A stretch of DNA of 64,000 nt from Toxonevra muliebris (GCA_963691655.1 OY829327.1:61640079-61704078); one strand, 5' to 3'. Shown: positions 44,990-57,593, numbered from the stretch's first letter. Notes: generated by a model from the letters alone, not told the origin. Translations and numbers: made by a program.

Positions 44990-47340
44990 GTTAGTAACGT
45001 TACATTCGTACGCATATTTTTCCTCATATCTCTGCGAATAATAACAAAAGTCATGATATCTCAATTGCATATAAAAATACTGCCAAAGTATGATATTTCA
45101 TGGGCGAACAGTTTTTGTGCATCTCTTGTAATTGCGGAGCTATAGGCATTTTAGGCCAATTTATTGGAAGTGAGGGTCGAGGTTACTCTACATTCATGCA
45201 TAAATTAGCGAATCTAGCAATGCATTATTCGGTTCCTCCTCAATTTATGGAAGATAAAGAATCAAAGAAAAACAGAAAAGTTTTTTTTTCGGAAAAAAAA
45301 TATTTTTGGTGGTCCTAGTGATATAAAAGCAAACATTAGTCACGTTACACAAAACGTTTGTAATGTTACTCGTACGAATGTGTATAAATAAAAATCAATT
45401 ACCACATGTTTGAAATATCATTACTTGATAACTGCTCAACCGATTTGGCTGATTTTTTTTGTTGTGTCCGTAATTGTCAGGATAAAGTTCTTACGGAAAG
45501 AAAAATGGGAGATGTTGCCCGGAAAATTGGCGAAAAATTGAAATGATTTTTTTCCATAGGATTTTTGTATGAGCTTCTATCATACAAATGCATTGTTGAA
45601 ACGACGTAACTGAGGAACCATAGGAAAACAATTAAAATTTGTGTGTGAAAGCGAGATGTTAGTGGTAGTGGTTGCTCAGAGCTTGGTCATTTGTGAACAA
45701 GGGGGGGAGGGGCATTTCCCATGCCCACTTGAATACGCTTTTCGGTAAATCTCCATAATCATTTACATAAAAGTACTAAGATTTGATACAAGGATGTCAG
45801 TTGACAAAATCATCCTGTAAGACACGTGGGAGGGATTGCAAAAGAGGGCGGGCGCTTTCTATACAACTTGAATTTTCATTAATGGTTATCTTAGGAACTA
45901 TTTATGGCGCGGAACTAAGATTTGGAATGAAAATGTGATTTGTCAAAGTATTTTGTGGTAAAATATGAGTAGACTTGAGTTAGTGGGTATGAACTTTTTT
46001 AAATACGGTGTATTTTTTAAATTATTTGTAATAAATTTTTGATACTTGGCATGAGAACTTATGTTGCCAGTGGGATGCTGCAAGAACTTCCATACAAAGG
46101 AAGTGTTTAAAAAGGTTTATCTGAGAAGTCAAAGCTAGGAAGACAATGGAAGTTTGTGTTGTGGTAAGTTAGAAGTATTTATAGGGCGGAATGTGGTTGG
46201 TTTTGGAAAAGGTGGAGTGGAACCTCCCACAAAAACAAATTGTTTAAATCGGTATATGTGGAAAACCATAGCAAAGAAAAAAATGAATGTTTGTTTGTGA
46301 AGGCTGTACATTGGTAGTTAGTAGTTATTAGGAACCTATAGCAAGAAAGGCGATAAAGGATTATAAGTTAAGGTAGGAAGTAGATTTCAGCAACTGAGAT
46401 TCAGAACTTTTGAATAAGTCGAAATGTGACAACCCATGTAAATGAAATGAAATAATCAAAGGTTGGCTCGTTTATATAGTAATTTGATTTAAAAAAGCTT
46501 TTTGTTGTAATTTTTGTATTACCCAAACTTTGCCAGGGCCGTACAATGAAGCTGGGCCCTGGGAAGTGAAAATATTACTTTTCAAGTAGGAATATAAGCA
46601 AAAGATTAGATAAAAATCCAAAAATTTAAGAAAAAGTATTAACGCGTTATTGTCTATAGCTTTAGAAGTACCATTTGTCAAACTTTAATAAAGGACAGAC
46701 AAGGATACGCATAGGTGGACTGTTTCAGAAGTCCTAAATTATCATAAATTTAACACAAATTTTGTTTATTGAGCTCAATTGAACACAAGTTTTTTTTTAC
46801 TGAAAATCGTTAGTAACGTTACACATGTTTGATGGCTGAGTATGCCATGATAGAAGCTGCATTTAATTAATTTTTATATTTATTCAAAAAGTACACTAAA
46901 AGTACTCGAAAAAAAGTTAGCTTATCCAATTGGTTAACTTGTTGGACTATGGTTAAAAAAAACTTAAAAAGCGGCACTTTTCATTGCTATTAAACATGCA
47001 CACGCAATTATTTACGCTCGAACTTTTGGTGCAATTTGTTAATTGAAACTATATTATATCGAACCTAATCAAAATCGCATCAAAAAATGTGAAATAAATC
47101 ATGTATTCTTACTTCTTTGTTCTACTTCATAGTTTTTACAATTTTTTCATATTGAAAGCAACAAGTGAGAATGTAGTGAAATATCCAACTAATAATAAGT
47201 TTTAAAATTTCGCGTTTATAATCCCCGATGCTATGGGGCATATACTTACGAACCATGAGTAAATTAGTGAGATTCGAAAAAAAAATAAATTTTTTCTTGT
47301 GGTTTGGATTGCCTCAGTCCCAAAAGATTGGTAAAGAGTT
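44990..47340. other. No gene; scattered TTAGTAACGTTAC words
   Basis: TTAGTAACGTTACA occurs at 44991 and 46811, with a variant at 45336. These may mark a transposon of about 1.8 kb. No coding sequence recognised. Confidence 0.35.
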
Positions 47341-47399
47341 CTTGCCTCGTGTTCCTTTCTTCCTGCCTGAGTAATTCCCTGATTACGCTATTTCCTATT

Positions 47400-47790
47400 C
47401 TACGGAAGGGTTTCGGTTTGACGATAGAGAGCAAAGAGTTCATGGGATGGATAAACTCGCTCCAATTCGTACAATTTTTGATAAAAGGAATTCACAAACT
47501 GTCATATACTGTCGTATAATCGTAATGTCGTATAATTTTGTACGAAAAATGAGGGGATTTATGACAAATGAGAGAATACGACAACGAATAAGACAGCTTG
47601 TGAATTGGCCAATTGGATCTACCGTGTGATTTTATCACTGTAGATGAAATGTTATTACCATTTCGTGGTAGTTGTCCATAAAAATATGGGTCACTGCTGA
47701 TGCCGAAACTTTTTTTTAGTGTGACAAATGTGTTTGTACAAATCATTGTCTTAATTTATGTGAAAAATGCGTAGCAAAAATTGATGAATA
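47400..47790 (+). pseudogene. piggyBac transposase relic with large internal deletion
   Basis: Reads DDREQRVHGMDKLAPIRTIF (family: R-x-D-KLAPIR), then ITVDEMLLPFRGSCP after a frameshift. The VDEMLLPFRG catalytic block keeps its aspartate. It then jumps to the C-terminal cysteine-rich finger CDKCVCTNHCLNLCEKC at about 47719-47770, followed by a stop. The region with the second and third catalytic aspartates is deleted. Confidence 0.8.
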
Positions 47791-49224
47791 AATTGCATGC
47801 ATTGAGTTTTTTCATGATTAAATTTGTATAGCGATTTCAAATACTTTGCTGAATGCTGGTCATTACAGCAAAAATTTTTTGCTATAAAATATTGATCTAT
47901 AAAATTATCATAGAAATTGCTTATATGCTTTCATCAGCATTGAATATTTCTGGGAATACTTATCATAAAATGCTGATTATTCATGTTTTTTTTTGTACAC
48001 GCTGTTCATAGTGTGACAGCAACAAACACAAACAAAAAATATCACATATAAAAAAATGTACACAAAACAAAACGTATAAGATAAACATCTTTCCCAACAA
48101 GCACAAAAAAAAAATTCTCTAACCTTTGAGAAATTTATAATTCTCAAGTTCATATCCAACATGATTCTCCAATCGATATCTAATATTTTTCTCAACATTC
48201 GCTTCGCGTATCTGGCAGTGATTGTGAATAGCATGTTTTTAGATAAAAGTGAAGTGAAAAAAGGAGAAAATGAAGTGAAAATAATTTTTGCGAAAAATTT
48301 TAATTTTAAAAGTAAAAAATTAAATAAGGCAGGAAGTGGTCTTATTGTCGGAGCGCTCAAAGCTGCCGAAACTTTGATGCTAGAGTCTTCCACTTCAACT
48401 GCCAACCAAAATTGTTTACTATCAAGTGATATTAAATAGACTGAATTTGTTATTTTTTTTCAAGTTTTAATTTTTCTATGTGTAATTGGATTGTTAAAAT
48501 TTTAAGTTGCTTTTGAAGTTGAAAAGCGAAGAAATACAAAAAAATTTAAAATTTTCTTTTATTTTTTGTGTTTTAATTAAATAGAAATAATTATATAATA
48601 TAAGCTGTGTTTAATTCGCCAGTCAGTTTAATATGTGCGAATAAAACAACCAAGCTGTTAAGTCTCTTCTTTGTTATAATGTTATTCACAATGAAACTGC
48701 TCAGCAGCTAAAGCTGAAATATATTAATTGATCCCAGACATTGCGATCAATCGCGAGCATTGTTTTTAGTTTTTACTCTTAGAATATTTAACGATGATTT
48801 TAACTTATTTTCACCGGCAGACATTTCAAATACTTTCCTTTTCTGTTTTTTGCTAAACTGTCATTCTTCTTCTTTCGCTATTAGCAGTTCACAATAGAAT
48901 TTGATGTTGTTAACCAACTTGTTGAGTATACATAACGAAATTTCAATCTCGCGCCGCTAGAAAATTTTATTGAACAAATTAACCTAACAAACTTGTTTTG
49001 CTTTTTGATTTTTAAGTGTAATAACGTCATTATGGCGTTATTGCCGTTTCGGAGTGAAGTGATACTACCTTAACATTATTTTTCAGAAATCTGAAAGTTT
49101 ATATGTGATTTCTGGCGCGCTAGGTTGTTCTACTCTTTCCAGGGTGCGCCGTCACTATTTTCATGTAGGATTTGCAGCTATACATACATTATTATCGACG
49201 TGTTCAAACTTGCAAGTAGCTTTC
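47791..49224. other. No gene recognised
   Basis: Open frames on both strands overlap at 47977-48439 (142 codons minus, 92 codons plus). Neither shows a recognisable domain, so I do not call either. Confidence 0.35.
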
Positions 49225-49420
49225 TTATTTGTTTCCTGGGCCCCTGGTATTTGCCATTAGTCTCGCTAATGCTGTAGCCGCTTTTGTTCCTTTGCCGCCA
49301 GTGTACTGCAGGAGTTCTTTAAAACTAAGCCTGTGATTTGTGGTCCAGATGTTATGTGGCCCCCAACCTGGATTACCAGTCTCTCCACCTTCTTGCAACT
49401 CTTCATCAGTTTTGTGGTTC
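49225..49420 (-). pseudogene. R1-clade RT thumb fragment
   Basis: Minus strand contains ELLQYTGGKGTKAATALARL followed by MANTRGP. This matches the KAA-x-x-x-ALARLMPNxGGP block just after the RT palm in R1-type elements. Only about 35 residues are convincing. Confidence 0.55.
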
Positions 49421-49663
49421 GTCAGTTCCAAGCCTGTTATTTCCAGCTATATTATGACTTGGCTAATTTTCTTGCCATGTACTCTGTTTGCCTGGCCACT
49501 ATAACTATTGCTATGCCATTTGCATAGCCAATGATATATGTACATATATCCCCGACTGTACTGCTTACTTATTGATTATATTTTATTGCCCATTTAGGGT
49601 ACTTCATATACTAACATAACTATTTATCAACGTTTAAATGAAAAATAAACTTTATTTTTTCAG

Positions 49664-49716
49664 AATTAAATCTCGCCAAAATTTATCTTTATCAGGCCGT
49701 GTAACTATGATTAACA
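49664..49716 (+). CDS. Putative internal exon 1 of an unrecognised host gene
   Basis: Preceded by a pyrimidine run and CAG and followed by GTAAGT. In the phase that keeps it open it reads IKSRQNLSLSGRVTMIN. It joins the next exon in phase 1 with no stop. I do not recognise the protein. Confidence 0.45.
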
Positions 49717-49791
49717 GTAAGTGTATTTCTTTTTAATTATTAAAACTATTATTAATGTTATGTTAATGTATTTAATTACTTTTTTCTTTAG

Positions 49792-49899
49792 ATGAAAATT
49801 ATAGTGAGAGTTCACCGTTCCTTTCGGGGCAAAAACCTGTGTGCCTCACTCCTTCATGGGAGGCTCAAAAACTTCCTAATGATGAACTGAATTTTAAAG
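49792..49899 (+). CDS. Putative internal exon 2 of an unrecognised host gene
   Basis: Preceded by TTTTTCTTTAG and followed by GTGAGT, both near-consensus. Joined to the previous exon it encodes NENYSESSPFLSGQKPVCLT... ending NDELNFK, giving about 53 open codons over both exons. The 75-nt intron between them is of typical fly size. Neighbouring exons would lie outside the repeats around it. No family recognised; the call rests on splice sites, phase and codon-like composition. Confidence 0.45.
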
Positions 49900-50810
49900 G
49901 TGAGTTAAAATTACTTTGGCAAGAAAGAGAATTTCATGTAAGTACTGATATGAACAATTAAGTGCCTCAAGTGCCATACACGAAAAAATCGGTACACCTC
50001 TGTTTATTTGTTGACTAGATTACTTTGTATTAAATATTGGTTGTTATATTAGGCATGTTTTTAAATGCAAAAAAATTAAACAAATTTTTCGCCCCGCTTC
50101 GGTGGCATCATCAGGAGTCTCTTTTATTTTTATTGAACAAAAACAATTACAATGTTAGAATTTTTCATGGATCTGATTTTGCATATTTTTTACCTATTTT
50201 TTGATTTTGTCAAGATCTGATTATTTTTATTGTCTCCTCTATTACGTACAATTAATGTAAAAGTTAACTCTTTCATACTCAATATTGCGTATATGCAACA
50301 TTCACTTTAATGTGACATAAAATAGGTGTTAAACAAATTTCACTAATAATAATATTTTTTTTTATTTTTTGTTTTATTAAAGGACGTAGGGGTAGCGCAT
50401 TACTCAGCAAGTGGCCCTTCTGAAATCATAGCTACAAATTGAAAAATCTTAAGCTAATAACAATGTCTATAATCTAATACTAATTTAAATAAGATAGCAA
50501 AGACTGCTTTATAATAAAAAGAGGAATAGAAAGATCGACAAACATATAGAAATTGTTAAATCATTACACATAGAACGGACAGGATCAAACAGCGCATAAT
50601 AAGTTTTGCAAAGTTTTAACTTTATAGGAAAAAAGTTTGTAGAAACACTATTTGGTACATTAAAAGAAAGTTAATTTAATAGCAACGGTGAAAAATTTTC
50701 TCCGTTTATTAATTTGATCACAAAGCAGAGGTTCAGCAGAACTCTTCTACTTTCAAGAGAAGGTAAATCTATTAATTTTATGCGATACTTATAAGATGTA
50801 AGATTTGTAA
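49900..50810. other. No gene seen; likely intron
   Basis: AT-rich. If the exons above are real this is the start of a long intron that received the insertions between 50.8 and about 64 kb. Confidence 0.3.
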
Positions 50811-50817
50811 ATTGATT

Positions 50818-51625
50818 TCAGTTTAAACCTTTTAAAGCAAATAAAAGAAACTGATTTTGAACATATTCCAAGTTATTAATGTAACAATTGTATTGTGGAG
50901 ACCAAACGTTCGAAGCATATTCCAGAATCGGACTAACAAGTGAAATATACAAAGTTTTAGTGATATAAGGATCATTAAATTCCTTAGACCACCTCTTAAT
51001 AAAACCAAGAACATTTTTGGCTTTGTTTATACATGTATTTATATGCAAGTTAAATCGCAGTTTCGAGTCCATAGTCACTCCTAAATCAACAAAATTAAAA
51101 CCTCTTTTTAAAGGTTTATTATCGATGTGATAACTTGTCATCAACGGTTCCCTTCGTGAGAAAAACATAAGTTTGCATAAGATAAGGTGCGTTATAAAAA
51201 GTTTAGCATCATCCGCAAACATCAAAATCCTAGAGTACCGAATAGAAGGTGGAAGATCATTCATAAAAAGCAAGAAAAGAATAGGTCCAAGACGACTACC
51301 TTGAAGAACTACAGAGTTAACATAGAAATTAATAGAAATAGCATCTCTAAAAAGAACTTTCTGCTTCCTGTCACATAAGTAGAATTTAATCCAGTCCATA
51401 AGACCATGTGGAAAACCAATTCGGTCAAGTTTCAAAATTAGGAGTTCATGATTAACTTTGTCAAAAGCCTTACAGAAGTCAGCGTAAATTACGTCAGTTT
51501 GAAGCCTAGATGTAAAACCCTTAATAACCAAAGACGAGAATTCCAAGAGATTAGTAACCGTGGGCCTACACCCAGAAAAATGTTAGTAACCGTGGACCTA
51601 CACCCTGAAAAATACCCATCTCTAA
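50818..51625 (-). pseudogene. Jockey/CR1-type RT, palm and thumb half
   Basis: From 51620 down: a GRSTVTNLLEF-like start with a local 30-bp tandem duplication (51553-51610). The ORF follows with DVIYADFCKAFDKVNHELL, VVLQGSRLGPILFLLFMNDL and LMFADDAKLF; the catalytic FADD box is present. About 50 residues are missing before LGVTMDSKLRFNLHI, and it ends with YKTLYISLVSPILEY-like and WSPQYN motifs near 50870. The SGVPQG motif reads SVVLQG. Its N-terminal half lies beyond a mariner at 52750-53240. Confidence 0.85.
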
Positions 51626-52160
51626 AACAAAGAAAAAGTTTCCTCAATTTGAATCCACTAAAATTTCTCTCGTTTAAGTAAATTTTCCTCAAAATGAAGA
51701 GAAATGTGCTCCTTCATGCAACTATGGTGTTCAATTTGAAGTAAATTATTTCTTCATTTTTACAAATTTAGTTGCATAGTAAGAAAAAGACGAATGTACC
51801 AAAAATGTTCTCCATACAAAATTTTGGTATACACAAAAAACTAGCTTTACTCTTTTGGCCTTAGCAGACAATCGCGTACGCTTTGTTTTTCTTTTGAATT
51901 TTTTAGTCGGCGTCTCTATTTCTCTATTTCAAGCGAAGCGGTTGTGTTTGTGGCTGTTGATATAATTTGTGAAAAAAAATTATATATATTGGGAGTATGA
52001 ATGTATAAACTCGTAATTGTGACTAATTTCATATCTATCATACGCGCCACTTTTTTGACATTGACAGCTATTCTATTTCGAAGAGCGCTAAAAATACTAT
52101 AAGAATTGATCTGTCAAATAGTTTTCATAATTTTACAAAAGTGTTTTACTATAGCTAAAA

Positions 52161-52735
52161 ATGTCGAATTTCGTGCCAACAAAACAACATTTGCGGGAAG
52201 TTTTAAATTGGCTTCTTCCATTTAAAGAAAAACGCAACTGAAGCACATCGTTTACTCACTGAAGCTTATCCTGACTGTGCTATAGACGTTAGAATGTGTC
52301 AGGTGTGGTATGCCCGTTTCAAAAGTGATGATTTTGATGTTGAAGACAGGGAACGTTCAGGCGGCCCGAAAAAGTTCGAAGATGAAGAATTGAAGGCATT
52401 ACTCGAAGAAGATTCATGTCAAACGCAACAAGAATTTGCAGAATCTTTAGGAGTTGATCAATCAACCATTTCTAAACAATTAAAAGCATTGGGAATGATT
52501 CAAAAGCAAGGAAATTGGGTGCCGTACGAATTGAAGCCGAGAGACGTCGAACGACGATTTTTCACATGTGAACTGCTGATTGAACGACAGAAAAGAAAGG
52601 GTTTTCTGCATCGTATTGTGACTGGCGATGAAAAGTGGATACGTTACGAAAACCCAAAGCGTAAAAAAATCATGGGGACCGCCCGGACATGCATCAATTT
52701 CTTGGGTATACCTTGCAAAAAACCATGTTGATTTA
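52161..52735 (+). pseudogene. mariner transposase, N-terminal half
   Basis: Starts MSNFVPTKQHLREVL; a frameshift at about 52215-52230 then gives NATEAHRLLTEAYPDC. The long frame follows with KSDDFDVEDRERSGGPKKF, EEDSCQTQQEFAESLGV, WVPYELKPRDVERRFFTCE and IVTGDEKWI (first catalytic D). It breaks in the SWGxPGHA region and ends at about 52735. The second and third catalytic residues are absent. The insertion splits the Jockey/CR1-type RT. Confidence 0.85.
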
Positions 52736-52749
52736 GAGATATAACAGAT

Positions 52750-53240
52750 ATAACAGCGAAGGTTATTTGGTTGGTAATGGTGCTTCGAATAGTTGGGAAT
52801 CGTGCTTAATTTCGCAATACCTCGATAATTTGAAACATCAGACTTTGTACCACCTTTATGCAGTGGAATTAAATACGACTCTTTCCAACAAGCAGGGAAA
52901 AATCCATGTTTTAATGAGGCATTAAAAATATCTGCAAGCGGCTTATATAAATGATCGGCACAAATTTTGAGGATACAGCTAGGAATATGGTATGGGCCAG
53001 ATAAATAAGATACTTTTAAAGTCTTTAAGTGGGTTAATACATCTTCAGTTGTGATGGATGGTAAATCAAATGCATTTACGGAAGGTACAACGTATGGGTA
53101 AACAGCACCTCTATCAGAGGGTTCAACCGAATATATGGACAGAATTCTGCAAAAAGATTCGATATTATTATACTATCATTAGATTCACGATTTTTCCATT
53201 TCATAGATGAAGGAAACTCAGTATTTTTTTGTTTTGTATT
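52750..53240 (-). pseudogene. Jockey/CR1-type RT, fingers half
   Basis: From 53240 down: an ITTEDVLTHLKTLKVSYLSG segment, IPSCILKICADHLYKPLADI, then FNASLKHGFFPACWKESYLI with PLHKGGTKSDVSNYRGIAKL. These are RT blocks that precede the part at 50818-51625. The two halves are in one orientation and separated by 1.1 kb that includes the mariner. Confidence 0.8.
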
Positions 53241-53516
53241 CACAAAGTTGTAAAAAGCTTTGGAATTACTATGGATTTCGATCTTAAGGTTGTTAATTTA
53301 ATTTTTATAGCATTGTCTGTTCAAAATCTGATATTTACTTCTAATAGAGGAATACTTAATGTAATCGCGGTTCGAAATAATATTAAAAATGTAATGCCGA
53401 CTGATGATGAAAATACTGAACAAATAAATCCTGAAAAAATTTAATGATTTGGTGTCATTTGCCCCTCTTCTAAACTACGAATATAATAATAATAATAGTT
53501 TCATGTGCACTCGATG

Positions 53517-55481
53517 GAAGTGAAACTTCTTTGGTAGGTTTGTGACTGGGAATCTGTAAGTGCAATAACAGCAGACAGGGAGAGATAATTATATGTATGC
53601 ACATGGCATTTAAATAGTTAATATGAGTCGGTATTTGGATATGCCAAAGTGCCAAGGCCACAGACGAAAATTTTCACAGATTTTTAATGCAATACACACT
53701 GACCGTACAAATAATTAGTTTAAACAAAAGAAATGAGCCTAATTAATGTTAATGAAATTAATAAAGCTATTTAATTAACTATCTTTTCAAAAGTGACTAA
53801 GTCCCATCGTGAGTGTAAATCAAAATTGTTTAAGTCCCTTTCAGCCAATCGCATTCTTTCCTTGTTCTGCTACTGCATTATAATAAATTTAAATTTTTGG
53901 CTTTGCACATGGCCGCATTCATACAGATGCATTATGTTTTCTTGTGCTTAAGTCCAGATGATTTTTTTCAAAACTAATTATGTCCATATGGTATTTATCA
54001 AAAGTGCTTAAGTCCAACGTAAAACTGGTTTATTTTGAGTTTGGCTTACTTTATCATTGTTTTTTCTTCACAAAATGTCTCCAAAACAGTTTTCTAGAGT
54101 GAGTAAATTAGAAGATTATTAATAATACTTTTATTACTCAGGACTAAATTATAAATTTTATTATAAATAAAATAAACGTATAAATAATGTTATTAAAATT
54201 AGTTTTCTTTATTAGGAAATACCTTGAACATGTTAAGAGTCAAAAAATAATATAAAAAGCAACAACTATTTCTCCCTATGTTCATGCAATACTATACAAA
54301 TTATTTTCTTATAAATTCTCACCTAAAAATTTAACTATGAAAGTACAACTCTGTTGCAAAAACAAATGTTCTCCCAATTGGCAAAGTTCCTCTTACTTGT
54401 CAAAATGCATCTACGTTCTTAATTCTTTTGCCATGATAGAGAGTGTGGATTTTCACGCACACCAACTTGATTGCTACCGAAATTTTGTTGAGATTGATTT
54501 TGCACTGTTTTCTTTTTAATGTAAACGAAAAAGTAGATTCAAATATATTTATATTGCATATGTTTTGCATTGCACTATAAAAGCAACAGATGACGTTGCT
54601 ATTGATATATTCGTATTTATGTTTAGCATAGTGCTATCAACAGATGGCGTTTCTTTTGAAAAACTACGTTAATAATATATAATAAATAGTTACGTTAATA
54701 ATAGATAATAGACAGTTACTTGTATTAAACAAGTCATAACGCTCTGTAAATTTGTTATATTTTTGTCGCACTAAATATTAGAGAAAACGTTTTGTTTTTG
54801 ACGTTATTTTCATAATAGTAGTACATTCGAATATATTTATATTGTTTATGTTTTGTATTGCGCTATTTATGTTTTTCATAGTGCCAACAGTGCGCTTCTA
54901 TAGAAAAATTATTTAATGAAAGATAATAAATAGTTTTTGATACACAACACTTACTTGTATTAAACAATTCATAACGCGTTGTAAATTTGTTATATTTTTG
55001 TCGCACTAAATATTTGAGAAAACGCTTTGTTTTTCATGTTCTTTTCATAATAGCACTACATTCGAATATATTTATATTGTTTATTTTTTTCATAGTACTA
55101 TGAAGTCAACAGATGGCGTTATTATTGTATCGAGTCATCTCTTTCTCACTCATTGTAGATCTGTCATTTATGTTCTATTGTGAAAACAAATATTCTTCTT
55201 TGTACACAAGTAACGCACACACGTATTCTAAAAATAATCACTTAAAAAATTGTTTTCAGTAAATTAATGTTTAATATACCAAACCAATTTGACGGATTTT
55301 CAACATTTTTCATTTCTACATCTTTTTTGTTATTCACTCCGCTATGTAATAACCCCAAATGGAAGCATTGTGGTTGTGGAATTGAATAGTTTCCGTCCCC
55401 GTTCTTCTTCTTTTTTCTGTCCCCACTTTCTGTTTCCTGTTCAGTTTACCCCTCAAAACGCCGCCAAAGAAGTTTCACTCC
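53517..55481 (+). mobile_element. TE-A, complete copy
   Basis: Terminal inverted repeats AGTGAAACTTCTTTGG (53519-53534) and CCAAAGAAGTTTCACT (55464-55479), 16 of 16 matching. Each terminus contains its own palindrome (GAAGT-gaa-ACTTC). About 98% like copy 1. It carries the 60-codon frame at 54337-54519 and the internal tandem repeat. A target duplication could not be fixed. Confidence 0.8.
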
Positions 55482-55637
55482 AAAAATATTAATTAAATTT
55501 TATTTTGTTTATAACTAAAGCGCGGTTCACGCAAAATGGGCACGCAGGAAAGTTGCTGTATCTTTTTAACCAGACACTCAGAATAACAAATAATGCATTA
55601 AATGATAAGTTTAATATTGTGTTTTAATACTATAATA

Positions 55638-57593
55638 TTAACCCTTAAACGCCCAACACGTCCAATTTTAATTAAAAAAATACTTGGAGATAGTATTTGT
55701 GATTTCGAAAAACGTTTGTTCTACGAGTTTTCAAATAACATAATTTAGGGTATCGAAATTTGAATTTTTTTGGTTGGTCACTGTAGTAACCACTGGGCAT
55801 TATATGGAGAATTATATATACACTATAGTTTTTAAAATTTGTAAGAGTTTATTGATTCTAATTCAATGAAAGCTTAAGTATAACTAATAAAAAAGGTAGT
55901 TTAGGTAGTATGAAATATAAAAAAAAGTTTCTGTCCATTGTGTAGCAAAGGTGTATACCACATTTCATACATATGGTTTGAGTTCGTCTGCCACAGCCTG
56001 GAACTTTGCATCGAAATTTCCCTTTTGATGTTGGTTTCATTTGTGGAAAATGGCCGATACTATCTAAACGCACATCAGCAGCCGGAATGTGATTGGCATT
56101 CGGTTTTTTACGTTTCTGTTCAATTCCATTGGACGTCCACGGCCTGTAATGAAATATATTTATATAGCATAAGTAAAAATGTCTGTATAGCCCACCTTTA
56201 ATAACAGCCACACCAGATTTATACATACATAGCTTCGGCTATCTCTGCTTTGAAATCATACAATTTAATTAATTTTGATGAACTCGTTGTCGCAGTATCT
56301 ATGACATGACGTCTGTACAATGACCAAGCATTTACAGCAACCATATCCAGTAAATGATACACAAGACGCATCGTCCACATTCGGCTCTTTAGTTTGATTC
56401 TGTGCCGTCCCATAGAAGCGTCCATGACATCCACTCCACCCATGTGCTTATTGTATTCCTTTACTATGTTTGGAATTTCGATCACTTTTTTCTTTTCTTT
56501 GTCAAATCTCCTTGCAGTTGCAGCTGCTGGTTGTTTATTGCCACAAAATGTGGAAAATGGCCGAATTCCAACAAAATTCGATACTAAATTGACTATTTTA
56601 TTGTCTCTCCATGCTACTGCTGCAATATCAACACCATTTATAGAAGCCACATGCTACAACCACGTTCAGGTAGTTTCGATGGTATCTTGTTATTAGGAAT
56701 GCGATTCGTTCGAATAGTTCCTAGAGCATAAATGCCAAGTGTCCGTAAAAAAACTGACAAACATAAGCTGGTGGAATAATTATCGAAATACAAAGCATGG
56801 TTGAGAAACTTTGGAATATAATGAGCGCATCTGACCACGATATTTGAACTGACACCGAAATCAGGTATGCCGACAGGTATAATATTTTCACTACCAGAAT
56901 AAACTTCAAAATGGTACGCAAATCCATTGGTGTCGCATATTACGAAAATTTTTATACCCCATTTATGTGGTTTTTTTGGTAAATATTGTTTGAGGTAACT
57001 TCTAAGCTTTGTTGAACACATTTGTTATTCCACACTAAGCTTGTGCTTCATTGGAATAGTTTTAAAGTTACGATTCAATGCTGTTATAAGCGGGCGAAGT
57101 TTATACAGTCGATCATATTCTGGTGAATCGCGTGTTGGTATTTCATCATTGTTGTTGACGTGAAAACAGTTACGGATAAAATCAAATCTGTTACGTGACA
57201 TAAATAGGTGGGTATCCAAAATTGTCAGACCAGAACAACCGATAGTTTGGCATCGAAACAATCGATGTAAAGTAAAGAATCCCAATAAATTGTCGCATTT
57301 CTTGTGGTGTTGTGTTACATGGCTTATTTGGGTTTTTTTTGGACAGAGTAAGTGTTGGTTTGATTAGAAATATTGTCGATAATATCATCAGTTAGCAATG
57401 CTTGAAAAAACTTATATGGTGTATTTAAAGTGTTGATGTTGGATGGAAGGGTTTCATCTCCATAAAAAGCAAACTGTTTATCATTTAACACCATGCTTTT
57501 TTTTCTCCACATTTTAAACCAGAAAAGTTCATTTTGACCAATAAAATTTAATATTTTCTAATTATAAAATGTTTTTTTCTGATTCATTATATA
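55638..57593 (-). mobile_element. piggyBac element, right part
   Basis: TTAA at 55638-55641 followed by CCCTTAAACGCCC is a plausible piggyBac terminus. The transposase runs on the minus strand from about 57520 to 55870. The other end is not visible; it is replaced by, or lies beyond, the Tc1-type insertion that starts at 57594. Confidence 0.65.
55858..57520 (-). pseudogene. piggyBac transposase (PGBD-like), dead
   Basis: Minus frames in order: an N-terminal region from 57512, YLFMSRNRFDFIRNCFHVNN-like and DSPEYDRLYKLRPLI; then a stop exactly where the first catalytic block (VDEQM) should be, which here reads S-V-E-stop-Q-M at about 57030. Next come YLPKKPHKWGIKIFVICDTN (second aspartate), LYFDNYSTS, NKHMGGVDVMDASMGRHR (third aspartate), and last the cysteine-rich finger CKVPGCGRRTQTICMKCGIH at about 55940-56010. 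Additional frameshifts lie at about 57300 and 56220. Loss of the first catalytic residue plus stops make it inactive. Confidence 0.88.

Noticed and set aside
47977..48439. Overlapping 142-codon minus and 92-codon plus ORFs
   Set aside because: Neither shows a domain, and both strands being open suggests chance in AT-rich DNA.
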